A stretch of 64,000 bases of DNA from Ashinkailepas kermadecensis (taxonomy: Eukaryota; Arthropoda; Thecostraca; Neolepadidae), in NCBI GenBank assembly GCA_034440615.1, contig JAOTOM010004784.1:1-64000 (forward strand), written 5' to 3'. Both the position numbers and the translations under genes were made by a program. The notes beneath the pieces were generated by a model, which saw only the letters and a program-made list of their open reading frames with translations, was not told where the DNA came from and made no database searches. Numbering within the stretch: the first letter of the stretch is position 1; every line of letters begins with the position of its first letter. This document shows positions 1-13,559 of this stretch, piece by piece.

Positions 1-2340
1 GATGGTGTGGCAATAAATCGCAAAACGCTGCTGAACGGTGGAAACGGGAAGTGACGTAAAACCATCTTGGTCTTTATGGAGAATCCTTTCTAGAATTGGC
101 GAGTGACAGCAGTGGCGGATTCAGGATTTGGCCAAGGGGCTCATCAGAAGTATCAGTACTCCTGGACTTTAATCACCCTTCAATTTATTCCCTCGGCCCC
201 TAATTGATGTATAAAGGTAATTAAAGTTGGGTCTACATCATGCAATGTGTAAATATGTTATTGAGCGAAGGGAGAATGTGCTCCGAAAATGCATCGGCTG
301 TAGTACAGGTATTAACGTGCCATAGCAGTTCATCCTCCGTGCTTCATGGTGTCGAGACTGTTTGCAGCGCATATTTTGGGATAAATCCAAACAGCTTGCG
401 AAGGAATAGTCTTGCTAAATTGATACTGATGTAGAATTTGCAATACGAGTCAGTATGGACGGGGACGTTTTGCGTCCCTGGTATCCATGCGACAAATTGA
501 ATGGTTTTGTTGATTGAAACAGCAATCGTAAGCCCAGCGGGTTTTATGGAGGATAAATTATGTTGTTGACCCAGAGGTCACTGCTAGCGTTCGAAGGCTG
601 CTCCAAGTGAAGCATTTCAACGTGAGGTGCCCACATTACTATGCTAAAAATGGACAATTATCGGAAACGAATGTGTCCAGAATATTTTAACATCAACGCT
701 TGATCCTCAGAATGATCCACTTGAGCCGCTATGGATGCGTTCGGTTCTGGGAAAAAGGTTACGTTTGAACAAAAGAGGAAGCGGTGATTATTGTTGGACG
801 TGGAATGTGATACGTTCCCGTAGTCTAAATAAGGTAGTCTGGGGCTAAAGGGGAATTCAATCGACACTTGCATCAATAAGAAGCAGTGCATATTGGGATA
901 TATGTACATTACTTGTTGCACCGTTGTGAAAATCCATTCAACATGAATGCATGCATTCAATGTACACGGCAGCTAAAATGGCCTTGGTGGTTCGAGCCAC
1001 GCGCGAGGTAAAATGCAAACCTAACTAAACAAGCGGATAACACCACGACCAAGTTAAGTCTTCCTTCCTGCTGAAAGATGCTCTTTTCAGCGGGAAATGA
1101 CGTTAGGTATGACGTATAAATGAACATTGAATAAATAGTAGGGGAGTAGATTTACATAGGGCGGGTAGAACATCCGAGGCCCTCTCCGTCGGCTGAAGGG
1201 CCATCTTTAGCAGCTCAGGGCCTTCTCCGTCAGCCCACAGACCCTTAACATCGGCTGTGGGTCCTGGTCGGCGGACCGGGTCCTCTCCAGCGGCTATCGG
1301 CACTCTCCATGGAGCCCTCTTCCCGGAGCCCTCTTCGTTGTCTCAGGGGCCCTATTTACTGATGGAATCCGCCTAGTCTGTTCGGGAGACCTTCCAACGA
1401 CCCGAGGCCACCCCGTCGGCCTAGAGATCCTTCACGTTGGTCTAGCATGGGGCCCTCGCCGGTCTCCCAGAGGTTCCCTGGAGCACCAACCTTATTGCGT
1501 GCTTCGTCACGGCCCATGGCAAAACACTCGTGTTCAACGGCCCGCTTCAGCCTTTTCGAGACCCAAGGGGGAATGACCCCATGACCCCATGACCTAGGAG
1601 TCTGGTCGAGCGGATTTGAGGGTTGTGGGAAGGGGTATGGGGAGGGGTTGTTGTACCCGTTACAATTTTAACAACGGCGGTCGGAAGATGGAGTTTTCGA
1701 ACCAATTTAAAGGGTACCAAATTTAAAGGGTAAGACATTATTCTACGACTTAGTGTTCATTTTAAAATCGTGATCAGGTATGGAGTTCCATCATTGTTCA
1801 AACAAAAGTTGGTGATCACGTTGTCAGGATGGGATGCGCGTGCATACTCAAAAGTAGATAAAGTTCCATCCATATATCTACCAAATGTTATCCATGTGGT
1901 GCCGTTGACGGGTGCATTTCTCTTGGTTGCACCACTGCAACACAAAGAAAGCAATCTTTCCAGTCCAGCAATCCGCTGGTACAGATGTGTCGTGCACAGA
2001 GAACACAACTCAGCAGCCCACCACTTGACTGTCCCTTTCTAGCATCACGTTACGACATTCTGCGGTCGTGCGCATGGAATAAATGAAGGGAAATATGCAT
2101 TGTGCCATCAATGCCGACCATAGCCCGTAAAGTACGGCAGCCTGTCGGAGTGACACGATTTCTAAGCTACCCTCAACTTGATACTAAATGTTTATTGACT
2201 ACCCTGTCCGGGGCTCACCGTTATTATCCGATGAGCATCTCCAGGAAAGCAGAGCGAAACTAATATAGCTCTCCTCCACCTGGCTGGCCTTTGGCCAAGA
2301 ACCTCTTCAGGTATAGACTTTGACCGTTTTGGGCAATGCT
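1..2340. other. Non-coding, no clear feature
   Basis: Mixed composition with frequent stops. A short degenerate GGCCCTCTCCGTCGGC-type repeat lies at about 1170-1480. CAGTGGCGGATTCAGG at about 109-124 resembles termini of MITEs but has no partner. Nothing else is supportable. Confidence 0.4.
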
Positions 2341-2349
2341 ACACTGTGA

Positions 2350-2510
2350 CAGGGATTTGGAAGCTAACAGTTTGGCGCCTAACATCCCAAGGGATTTGGG
2401 AGCTGACAGTGTGGCGCCAGATATCCCCAAGGATTTGGGAGCTGACAGTTTGGCGCCAAATATACCCAGGGATTTGGGAGCCGACAGTTTGGCGCCACAC
2501 ATCCCGAGCG
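2350..2510 (+). repeat. 39-bp minisatellite, about 4 copies
   Basis: Unit GGGATTTGGGAGCTGACAGT TTGGCGCC plus a variable spacer. Unit length is a multiple of three, so frames stay open across it. The flank to 2780 is GC-rich. Confidence 0.85.
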
Positions 2511-2779
2511 TGTGGGGCGGGGCAGGGCTGGTGGACGCGGCTGCCCAATCTGTCCCGGCCGCCACGTCTGTGGGCGTGACGTCAGAGTTGGCCGGCGCGA
2601 GCTCGCCTCTCGGAGTGAACGTCCAGCCGCAGTTCCAGCTGGCTGCGCCGGTCACACGTTCGTCAGAGGTGCCGGCGGCTCGGCCACTGCGCCGGTCCAG
2701 CGCTGCCGTCGGAGAGGCGCCGGCGCTGACGGGGAGCTGGCGGCTAACGGATGTTTCGTGTTCGGACGGGCGCTAAAGA

Positions 2780-4209
2780 TTCCAGCTTCCACCTTCGCCT
2801 CTACCTCTCCGGCAATCGACGGCTGTTAGGGAACGCCTCATTTACACGATTACTGCCAACAAATATATGTATTTCGACAATGGGTGGTAAGTGACGATGG
2901 TAAAACCCGCCCAGTAAAGGTTTCCTGTGGCGGATGCTTCGGCTGTGGCCGGGATAAATAGGATCCACCACCGCACTCCCCAGCCTTGGTGACTGCTGGG
3001 CATGCCAACGCAACGAAGCCGAAATAACGATGAACTGTGGACTGTTATGGAACGGTACGTGTAGAACGAATATTAATGCCGGGAGAGTGTTTGTCATTGA
3101 CCCAGGGTTCTGTAATGCCATGCGCACGATGGCAGCTCGCGACTGAGAAAGGGGCACAAAATACCAGCAGTCCACGTCATCATCAAAATAGTCTGCTTTG
3201 CTTATCTCCTAGCAGAATCGCCGTGTTCTCTTTATCAGCACAATGCTGTTTGGCTGCTTCGCTAGAACGCGATGCTGTCCGAATTCGCATTGAACATATT
3301 TATCATATTTACAGCATATACATCGCATATGAATACAAATAGAGTGTGCCACCAGTAGCTACTGGGTGACAAACACGATGAATGAGTGTCTATAAGTAAA
3401 TAGGCTCTTAGCATCAATTATATTGCATGCTATGCAAGCCACGACATAATTGGATTACTGATGGTGATAGCGCAATAACGACAAAAGAGCATGTTTTCTT
3501 CTAAGCTGACGATCAATATAGTTACAATTCCATGACTACAGCCAGTGATTATTCCATTCCGAGCGTCCCGGACGCCGTGCCTTGCAGTGTGAGGTCCGGC
3601 TGTATCGGAGCAACTGCCACGTCAGCTGCAGCAGCTACCCCAGGTACCGACACAGCCGCGCCGGCTCCAATGTGGACCACCTCACCCTGCGGGCCGCACG
3701 TAACCGCTCGGCACCACAATGGCCCTGGTGCATAGCCCGGGCCACACGATCTCGACCCCGATGTAGCACTTGCCGGCGTTGTGGTGGAACGCGCGTCCGG
3801 CCGCCACACCCAGCGTAACGCGGACTTTCTCTCGGCACGGGTGTGGAGTGCACTGTCGCGGCGGTGAGCGCCGCGTGACGGCCAGTGCCGTGACGGTCAG
3901 ACCCGCACCGCACACCACGACACGCCGACACTCGCTGGCGCCGACCACCGACACACGTGGAACACGCTCTCAAACTTGGCCTCCTCCGTGACAATCAACG
4001 CCATTGAGGGGAGCTACACCTGACGGGTGGCGGGAAGGCACGGCAGTTTCTGAGCAGGGGCCAATGGCCATTCACGTGACAAGCTCGGACGGAGCGCGTG
4101 ATTTGAGGTAGCCGATCCGGAGGCTCCCTTTCCATTGTCTTCAAATAGCTATACATAACACTTGGGGAGCGCGCGGTGATTCCATTGTTGGTGATGTTTT
4201 AAACTGATG
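2780..4209. other. Non-coding; GC-rich block at 3540-4020
   Basis: The GC-rich block has several overlapping frames of 70-120 codons on both strands with no recognisable product. The rest is AT-richer and stop-dense. No splice structure is convincing. Confidence 0.35.
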
Positions 4210-4500
4210 CTTCCATCCGACTGTATCATTATCTGTAGTGTTGTGCCGCGTTCACGCTAGTGATGACCGCTCCGTCACTGAATCTCCCAGCCGACTGTAC
4301 CATTCCCTGTGATGTTGTGCCGCGTTTACGCTAGTGATGACCGCTCCGTCACTGAATCTCCCAGCCGGCTGCACCATTCTCCGCGGTGTTGTGCCGCGTT
4401 TACACCCGTGATGACCGCTCCGTCACTGTATCTCCCAGCCAGCTGTACCATTCTGTGTAGTGTTGTGCCTCGTGCACGCTCGTGATGCCCGTACAATCGC
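4210..4500 (+). repeat. 74-bp minisatellite, about 4 copies
   Basis: The landmark TTGTGCC recurs at 4241, 4315, 4389 and 4463, exactly 74 apart. The unit includes GTGATGACCGCTCCGTCACT. Confidence 0.9.
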
Positions 4501-4904
4501 TGAATGCTGCTCCATCCTCGTCCACCAGTTAGCTTCGGTTATTGTCCGACCATCGCTTCGAACATTCACCGCACGCCACCGCTTATTGTGAAGCGTCATC
4601 TTTACCAGAGTAGCACATTGTGATCCGAAGCGCATTATTATTCACCAGCATAATTGTTATTTTCTTCAATTGTCTAGGAAGAACAGATTGTTCAGTACGT
4701 CTCAATGGGCAGACACTGCCCATTCTCTATGATATTAACTTTCCATTATCATTCTCTGCACACGGAGGAATATTGACAGAACCATGGGGCACATACAGGT
4801 ACCTGGTGGAGTATGGTGACCATTCTTTTTAGTGTACTTTTGCATCTAGAAAAGTTCGCACATTCCATCAAGAACGGTTTCATTATACCACGCCGGATCA
4901 GTTT

Positions 4905-5140
4905 GCTGCCTGCGAGGTTCAGGTACTCAATAGGGTACAGCTACTCTCCGTCTCCACAGATAACTATAGCCAAGGGATTAGCTCGCCTGCATGCGAGGTT
5001 CAGGTACCAAATAGGGTGCAGCTACCCCCCCCCCCCCCAGTCCATAGATAACTATATGCTAAGGAATCAGCTCGCCTGCATACGAGGCTCAGGCACCGAA
5101 TAAGGTGCAGTTACCATCCGTTCATAGATAACTATATGCC
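4905..5140 (+). repeat. 80 to 88-bp tandem repeat, 3 copies
   Basis: Landmark GCGAGGTTCAGGTAC..AATAGGGT.CAGCTAC, with ATAGATAACTATA at unit ends. One unit has an 11-base C run at about 5029-5039. Confidence 0.8.
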
Positions 5141-5333
5141 ATGGGTAAAGCTTCTCGAAATGTATTTGTTGGGTTCAGTCGGAGGCGCACCAAGGATTTT
5201 GTTTGTGGGAGAGTCCTTAATGGCTCTATCCGCCCTCCCCCACACAGCACCTTAAAACAAGTCTCGGATCTTGGGCACTTTATTTTCAGATTCCGGAACA
5301 TAGCTTTCCATATTTTTTGGCAGTGAAAGCAAT

Positions 5334-5473
<140 letters not shown>

Positions 5474-5639
5474 TGCGCCTGGTGGTGAGCCTGAAGTGAC
5501 GGTGGCATGCCGCCATCTTTCTCCACGACCTGTTCAAATACCTCTGCTTCCAAGGACGAGGGAAGGCTTTCCTCATGGCTCCAGGATCTCAATGGGGAGC
5601 CAACGGTCGCACACAATTACCGGCAACACATGATGAGAT

Positions 5640-8590
5640 ATTAACCGCATTACTATATATAAGCACCCTATCTTGATTTCATGCATTTTACAACCATTAG
5701 CTAAGCAAAACATCTCGTCAAAGGAACCCACGGCTTCGTAGGCATCAGGTGTACACCGAAATGAGGATAGTAACTATTAGGCATGTAGGTACAATTCCCT
5801 GGAATTTGCTTCTCCTCGAGTAGCGGTTGCTGCTTCAATACGTCAAACCAGTCTAAATGTTTAAGTAATGACCAACAATCTGCATAAAGTGAAGCTACAT
5901 CAGAACTACAACGTATTCGTATCCGTATTCAAATACATATTGGCGCCCCATACGATTGAGCTTAAGCTTATCCACGATACTCTACATCAGCATCATAGAC
6001 GAACCCCAGTTCCGTTTTTGTCATACCGCAACGTTTGACCTCCAACGGTCACCAAATGTCAAGTTACCGAATTTTCGAAACAAGCATATGGCTGTGGTAT
6101 GCCACATTAATCTTCTTTAAAGTCAACTTCACAAAATATTGTGCCCGCCTAAAGTCGGGAAAAACTCCAGAGTACAGCTTCCTTCATCTGCTGAAGACAT
6201 TTGTTTCCCCGATGAGCTCCAGCAGGAACTTCAATGTGTATTCCACACTTGATTATCCACACCTTGCAGTCTGTAGATCAATGCCCTTGTTTGCTCCAAT
6301 TGCGCCGATTGCGCCGTTCTTCCTGCGTCAGTATGCTTAGGCAGGCAAGGATAGGAATGCTATAAGTTGTGAATTCCACAACACTGAGTAGTTAGGCATA
6401 TGTTGCTTGTAAATGACATATGCAATGGTTCTCTTGTATAGGTAAGCTGGGCACTGAACCAGGGCAATATGTTTTAATTTTTTTTAATTTTAGGGTTCCA
6501 AATTGCTCTTGATAACAGCCACTGAATAGTTTGTAGGAATTGCCCTTTCGTCTGAAAAAGTGATTGTGAAAATAGTTCATTCACTTCTATTCTCATCCAA
6601 GAGCAGTGATTCCAACCTGATTCTAATTCACATTATTCTTGAAGAGAATCAGCTCTGAACCAAGTTGACATAAAGGTGTCATTTGGAAATCAACTCCGAT
6701 TTTTTAAACATAAGTCCCACCTGAGGTTGATGAATATTGGTTACTAGGTTATGCAGTTCAATGCTGGAACAGTCACATATCATCTGTAAAATGAATATGC
6801 TACTATGTTTGTTCTGCAATACTGGATTCCACCTGTTGTCCTTTACTTAGGCCTATTTAAGGCCATGTCAAGATGGTGGGATCCAGGTTGAGGCTGGTGG
6901 GGCCCAAATCAACGTTGGTGGAACCCAATTCATAGTTGAAGGGACCAGGGCTTCACCAAAAGCGTAGGAAACACCACCCCTGCTCTGCGCACCGTGAACG
7001 TAATAAAACAAACACAACGAATGTCACCGTCACCCACGTGAATGTAGAGAAAGTGAATTAACTTATTGTGCATAAATGTTTGTCATTTGGTTGCTAATTT
7101 TGGGTACGGTTCGCCCATGCAAACGTTATCGAATCATGAAAACAAACGACCACAACGAAATAAGCTTGCAACTTATTGAACGTGGATAATTTTACACATT
7201 GACTTTTGACCCGAGCAGGAAGGTGGAGTGTGGAAAATATACGGAAGTGCCTTATTACATTTTGATGGTTCAAGAATTAGGCTAGACGCTCGTGAACATC
7301 ACATTTCTCGAAATGGTCTAAAACAAACCTAGAGGAGGACACAATTTGCAGAGGTAAAAAGGTGTCCAGCCTGTCACCACAAAATATCAGGCACCACCAT
7401 GCTGCCACATGTTGAAACACATGTTGTCACAGGTAGCATGAACTAGCACTCAATTTTGTCTTCATGTAGTGGCAAACACAATTATCTGTTATTTCTGTCC
7501 CGGTGGTTAGATATCACACAGTCAAGTGGTTTATGTGATATTGCAATGCATTACTACGATAGTTCCTGATGCGCAGAGACAACATCATGGTACAGCCTTT
7601 CAGTCAAGCATGGCCTAAGCTTTGATGAACCTCATACATAATCTCCATTTACACAATGCTTGACAACCTCAGATTACCGTTAAAATTGTTCCCTTTCCCA
7701 GCGGCATGCCATGTACAACACATTAGAGCCATCGACAGCCAAAATCATTGATACATCATGATTGCACCAGACATGTCTGGTGCATGGAACCATCAGACCA
7801 GTGAGGATATACAAAAACTGACATAATGCAAAGAGTTGAGGTAAGCACGCTTCATGCAGCTTATTGTCATGCACTACAGTAATAACTGATTAAATGTCGA
7901 CCCAAGGTGGCCCATGTCTTGAAAAGACGTGGCATTTTACAGACTTTTTCAGACATTTCGATGCATGTTTTGTATGGATCCAACACTGTAGCGCAATAGC
8001 CCACTGGAGGCTTAGTGGTGGGTCAATTCGGAGTGTACCTTTGACACACAGATCCTTTCATACGACTTAGTCTACAAGGCTCAAAGGTCATCCATTCAGC
8101 AGTGTTACTTGATGTTTCATCTCAACGGCCGGTACCGACCGAGGTATCTAACCAGCACCACAGACTCGAAAAGAGGGAGGTATGTGGCTGCCTTTTTTCT
8201 TCCAGACTATCTGTGGCACTGACCGTCCGATTGTGAAATTATGATCTATGAGCGCTAGCACAGCATTAGAGGACGTGAGAGCACAATTTTGTGAAAATGA
8301 ACGTCATATTTGCAGTCACAAGTGTTGAAAATGGAACAAGTTTCGACTTATTTTAAAGCTCTATTTAGCCCATGAAAAGGGAAATTAACATGCACTCCCG
8401 AGCCTTTAACAGAACATCCTGCAATTCCTTAGTTCCAGTCACACGGGTAACACCAATCATAATACTTCAATCAGGCTATGGTAGGTCAGGGCTACCCGAG
8501 TCTGACTTTGATTTGTGATTGGTTAGGTCAGGATGTGTGTGCTCAAAGTCAAGGTGATACAGTAACGGATAATAAGTAACGGTGTAGTAC
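5640..8590. other. AT-rich non-coding, no feature seen
   Basis: Stops in all frames every few dozen codons. The longest frame (6035-6340) has no domain or splice support. Confidence 0.45.
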
Positions 8591-8595
8591 TTGTG

Positions 8596-8830
8596 ACATC
8601 CAGACTTGTGCTCGACTCGAGTTGAATCGAGAATCGACTCATGAATCAATCGTTTTTGGATGAGTCGCGAGTTGAATCAATTCTTTTCCCCAAAACATGC
8701 CTTGAGACGCCAGTTAAATCACATCTTTCTTTAAACAAATAAGTTGAATCACGAGTCAATCATTTGAATTACAATGAGTCATTTGAGTCTTGTGACTCAA
8801 ATGCAAGTTATGAACAAATGATATAAAGTA
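8596..8830. repeat. GACTC/GAGTTGAATC-rich repeat, left member
   Basis: CCAGACTTGTGCTCGACTC at about 8610 is the exact reverse complement of GAGTCGAGCACAAGTCTGG near 11410. Both are followed inward by degenerate GACTC/GAATC words. They may be ends of an element spanning 8.6-11.4 kb. Confidence 0.5.
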
Positions 8831-8839
8831 TGTATCTTT

Positions 8840-10458
8840 GTAAATAGTATGCCATGACACAAAGTAGGGAGTAAAAACACAGTGTAATTAGTCATGCTTA
8901 GCATTACAATTGTCAACTTATCAGCTGCCAGTGAGTAAAGAATGAGGGGTACTTAAGTTATTTACCAAAAACGGATAACAATAACTACAAATAAGTATTA
9001 ATGTTAAGCTTGGTATTCACAATCAGTATCATGCATGAGTCAATCCTAGTGCCAGGAACACAACACAGAAATGGGATGTGATTGTGAAAAATAATATGGA
9101 ACCGAAACGGCCCTCCACTGCAACAGGCATCTGCACTGAATAAAATTGCGTTGGTTTGCGTGACAAATAACAAACCCGTGCGTGTGACAAATAACAAACC
9201 CAAGGTACCTTTACTAGAAGGTAGATCGAAGTTTTCCTTCAAGCCCGCATGACGTCATTCGAAGCTTTTTTCCTCAAATATGGCATCAATTTGGTTGCAG
9301 ACTTTTCTCCAATCATACGCAATGGTCACTTTAATTTGCTTCCTAGCAAATATATTTGTCTTCCGCTCACCAGGTGAGTTATAATCTTGTCCCATTCTTT
9401 CCAGTGAGCATTTTTTCCGACACATTTTATTCTCATGCATGGACAAGGTTGGATTTGTGCATTGTAATCCGGCATATGGAGAGGAATATTTTGTAGTCAT
9501 GCAGTATGGAGGATATTTTTCTTGAAACTTTATGCATCGTAACTCAATTTGAACCCATTTCAGTGTATTTTGAGCACTTTTACTTGATCACAGCAGTTCG
9601 TTGTCAAAAGTTAATAACTTAGGAAATTCAACCTCCAGATGAGAAAACAAGAAATAATTTTCTGGAGAGGATAATGTTCGGGATCCCAAAAATCTAGGAT
9701 CAGCCTATTTTTCCAAACATGTACCTACCTACCTACATTAACATACAGCAGTTGTTGAAAACGGTTTTTTATAGGCCAGCTAGACCCAGGGCAAGATGCA
9801 TTCTTCCTTGATGAATATTGCATGGATTATTGATGATACATGCATAATTTAACATTTATGTACAACACCACTGTGATCTAGGAATGCCCTCCTGAAACTT
9901 GCAACTCGACTGAAACTCTCCTGCCAATGGGGAGAAGAAGCTATGGCGCACTTAGCCCCCCCCCTGACTGTCCTTTCTCCCGCTCTTCAACTAGGGTGAC
10001 AACTTGAACACGTAAAATGGATGGTAAAGGGAGCCTACCAATATCAGGAGCAATCCCTTTATTTTGGAGGCGCTTGATGGTGAGCCTGCCAGAAATGGCA
10101 CATTGTTAGGCAGGACGATTATTACTGGGTCATTTAGGATACCCTTTGCTGAAGCTAAAGAATAGGTCTTTCAATTAGAATACGTCAAAGTACCCTATAT
10201 TGCCATAAAATATGCAAGATAGCGTAGAGAAAGTCGGTAAAATTGCGTGTAAACCAATGGTGAAGGGAAACCTTCCAGCCCGCTACCAAACCAACTTCGT
10301 GGGACCAACAAACCAACGCAATTTTATTCTGTGAGGATACCTATTGCAGTGCAGGACCTGGGTGCTATGTTGAAGTTAGGTGATGTGTGTCAGGTATATA
10401 TGATTCAGGTTGTGCATCATGCTGATGTGGATTAAAGTATTATGCACTCATTGCTTTG
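8840..10458. other. Non-coding between repeats
   Basis: AT-rich. Includes a small CTAC(CTAC) run at about 9725. Frames of 81-85 codons on the minus strand (8985-9500) have no recognisable product. Confidence 0.4.
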
Positions 10459-10471
10459 CATATGCATTGAC

Positions 10472-10644
10472 GGGGGCCGTGGTAGCTCAGTTGGTAGAGC
10501 GTCGGACTCTTAATCGCAAGATTGTGGGTTCGAATCTCACAACCGACGGCATTTACCGAGTCCACCCGCGACCAATCGGCGTGAGAGGTTGGCGACGCTA
10601 TATAACCTAGCGGTTGAATGTGTCGTAAAAGAACCCAAGGTCCT
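10472..10644 (+). mobile_element. Full-length tRNA-Lys-derived SINE with 13-bp target-site duplication
   Basis: The body is flanked by identical 13-bp direct repeats CATATGCATTGAC (10459-10471 and 10645-10657), which shows target-primed insertion. The first 75 bases (10476-10550) are a degenerate tRNA. The pol III A box TAGCTCAGTTGG is at 10483-10494 and the B box GGTTCGAATCT at 10527-10537. The anticodon loop CTCTTAA gives anticodon CTT, hence Lys. The unrelated tail runs TTTACCGAGTCCACCCGC to GTAAAAGAACCCAAGG and is shared with a second copy at 47174. There is no poly-A tail. Mobilisation would depend on a partner LINE, which is not seen here. Confidence 0.88.
10476..10550 (+). pseudogene. 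tRNA-Lys(CTT)-like head of the SINE
   Basis: The acceptor ends GCCGT/ACGGC pair, and the D-loop and T-loop boxes are intact. The anticodon stem is mismatched (TCGGA against TCGCA) and there is no separate tRNA terminator. It is the SINE promoter head rather than a functional tRNA gene. Confidence 0.7.
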
Positions 10645-10763
10645 CATATGCATTGACAACCATTCATCTCGTTAATGTTTTTGAGTCAATTACTTTATGC
10701 ACATACACATGCATTTATCTGTATATATCCTATATACCAACCATTACAGTGCATGACGAATGA

Positions 10764-11235
<472 letters not shown>

Positions 11236-11329
11236 TGTATGATATATACATTGAGTCGGTGGTCATTTTGTTGCAGCGGCTGAATCATGCTTTATGGCTT
11301 ATGAGTCTGAATAGAGTCGAATCAAATAA

Positions 11330-11435
11330 TTTGTACCTGCTCTGAATCATGAGTTGAATCGGATCTCAAGATCTATGAGTCAAATGTGAGTCGACTCAAA
11401 AAATTTGAGTCGAGCACAAGTCTGGTGACATCGAC
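11330..11435. repeat. GACTC/GAGTC-rich repeat, right member (inverted)
   Basis: Ends in GAGTCGAGCACAAGTCTGG, the inverse of the 8.6-kb member. Confidence 0.5.
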
Positions 11436-11439
11436 CTTA

Positions 11440-12180
11440 AACAACGCGATTCATTCGAATGTATTAGCAAAGATCAGGGTTAAGTTTGCGAAAATTCCCA
11501 TTAAATGATTAGCCTAAGCTGACCTTCAACAGAGGCATAGCCAAGAGGGTCCGTGCCCCTACACTAGATCAATGAAGACCTTTTGAGTTTTTTACCACGC
11601 AAAACCTAACATTTTCTCGTGGTTCGTGCACTGAAATTGTTCCTCTTCATATTTTTGTCTTCTTCACATTTCGTCACAGTCAGTGAAGGCAGAAAGAGCT
11701 ATGTCAGAATATTACTTGTATCTTCATAGTCAGTCAGTTTTATTTCACTCATATTTCATACTTCATACTGAAATCGTATTTTCCAACTGTTCTCTGTTCA
11801 GATTTTGACTGGTGCGGTGTTGTGCCGCCACACTGCCGATGTCCTGGACAGGGCTACAGCGTAATGCTGCCTGGCTTGGCAGTGCCCACCGGCGGTCGCG
11901 ATGGCCGATACACGAGCAGTTCACCGGTGTCCTGTCGGCCGCGCTGGTCGGTACACGAGCAGTTCACCGGTGTCCTGTCGGTCGCGCTAGTGGCATAGCC
12001 TGGACGAGCACGAACCCCAACTGTCACACGTGCCACCCGGCCCGTGTCACCTGTCCCGCGGAACAACAACACGTGGCACGTGCGACAGGCTGTCGACAAA
12101 AACACGTAACTCCGCCGGCGGTGTCGGCCACTGCCCCAGCCAGGGGATCCGAGGCAATGCATCATCTGTACTGTGCTCAC
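11440..12180. other. Non-coding; short duplication at 11910-11985
   Basis: ACACGAGCAGTTCACCGGTG TCCTGTCGG is tandemly duplicated at about 11911 and 11953. The frame 11812-12345 runs across it into microsatellite and is not believable. Confidence 0.4.
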
Positions 12181-12253
12181 ACAAAAACACACACACACCC
12201 AACCACCCACCCAACCACGAGCCGCACGCACGCCGCACTCGCACGCACACACG

Positions 12254-12334
<81 letters not shown>
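12180..12334. repeat. (CA)n then (TA)n compound microsatellite
   Basis: CA/CACG words to about 12290, then pure TA to 12333. Confidence 0.95.
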
Positions 12335-12337
<3 letters not shown>

Positions 12338-12716
12338 CGTTTTGATTCTTGCATCAGAAACTCGTCTTAGTGCTTTCGGGTTTTTGGCTACTTGCTTTTT
12401 TATTGACACTTTGCTATTCATTGGATTAGGAATCACAAATTGACTACAACAAATTCAGGAATGTGAAATGCTCCACTTTGTTGCATAAATGAAAAGTGCA
12501 GCATCACTAGAATGAAAGAGCTGGCATAAAAACGTGCAGGTATGAGCATTGTAATCAAATAGCAAAGATTTTAGGCCATTTTATCGTGCCACACATTCAA
12601 CTTACGTTCAGCCTTCTAGTGAGAAAAGGGACAGGACAATTTTTGGAGAGGACAATGTTCTGGACGACATAAATCAAGGACAAGGTTTTTTGCAACTCCG
12701 CGGGGATAATTCAGAA

Positions 12717-12818
12717 ATGGTGTCCAAAGCCTCCAGTATGCTCATAATTACATTCGTCATCACAACCCTATTCCAAGTGAAGTTCGGACCGTGCGACAGA
12801 AGGTACACACCGGCCACG
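12717..12818 (+). CDS. Possible first exon encoding a signal peptide
   Basis: An ATG frame reads MVSKASSMLIITFVITTLFQ then VKFGPCDRRYTPAT, with a hydrophobic core at residues 8-20. Candidate donors are GAAG|GTACAC (12802) and ACG|GTAACA (12818). No downstream exon was found, so this is weak. Confidence 0.15.
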
Positions 12819-13144
12819 GTAACACTAATTCCTAGTGATGTTTTAAGAACTAATTGCTTCACGCTTGGCTCTATTTACTCTTCACTCCGGACACAGGCGG
12901 AAGCCCTGCATATTGTTGGCCAACGAGTTTCGATGTCTGCCCTATCGGAGATGTGGTTTTGACCATTGCCTCAGAGCAGGCGTTTGCTTATTGCTGGTTG
13001 TGTGGGGCCGTTCACTTTTTGCTGCAGCAGCTAGGCTGCTTATTGCAACGGCAGCGCGATTACGCGATCCCTGTTCAGTCCAGCGTCGCGGTCATCCCCT
13101 GTAGTGATTGGCTCACCAGTTCCTCATCACTCAACCGCGTGAAG

Positions 13145-13360
13145 CCGTCACCGATCGGGGAGGCTGGGGAGGTCACCGGTCGGGGAGGTCGGGTAGGTCA
13201 CCGATCGGGGAGGCTGGGGAGGTCACCGGTCGGGGAGGTCGGGTAGACCACCAGTCGGGGAGGCTGGGGAGGTCACCGGTCGGGGAGGTCGGGTAGGTCA
13301 CCGGTCGGGGAGGTTGGGTAGGTCTCCGATCGGGGAGGTTGGATAGACCACCAGTCGGGT
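13145..13360 (+). repeat. Minisatellite, about 25 or 50-bp unit
   Basis: Alternating CGGGGAGGCTGGGGAGGTCA and CGGGGAGGTCGGGTAGGTCA units, about 8 half-units, strongly G-rich on the plus strand. Confidence 0.85.
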
Positions 13361-13559
13361 AGGTCGTGGAATGTGTAGGGCTGTGCGGCCTTCGGAATCG
13401 TTAGCTGACCAACTTGTGGGCGGTTACTGCATAATGCCGCAAATTTAGAGTCGAGCCTGTGAAGGACAAGTGCCGGCAACAGATATACTAAATTGAGCAC
13501 CGCTTTTTGGCGTTTCTATGGGAGGCGATTACTGTACAATATGCAGTGTCACACACGGA

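Noticed and set aside
4620..4832. Possible secreted peptide frame with hydrophobic start
   Set aside because: No ATG start, no splice context and no recognisable mature peptide.
10476..10550. Functional tRNA-Lys gene
   Set aside because: The anticodon stem is mismatched, and the whole unit with its tail is flanked by target duplications, so it is a SINE head.
11812..12345. 177-codon frame
   Set aside because: Runs through a short duplication into (CA)n(TA)n. The antisense frame is equally open.
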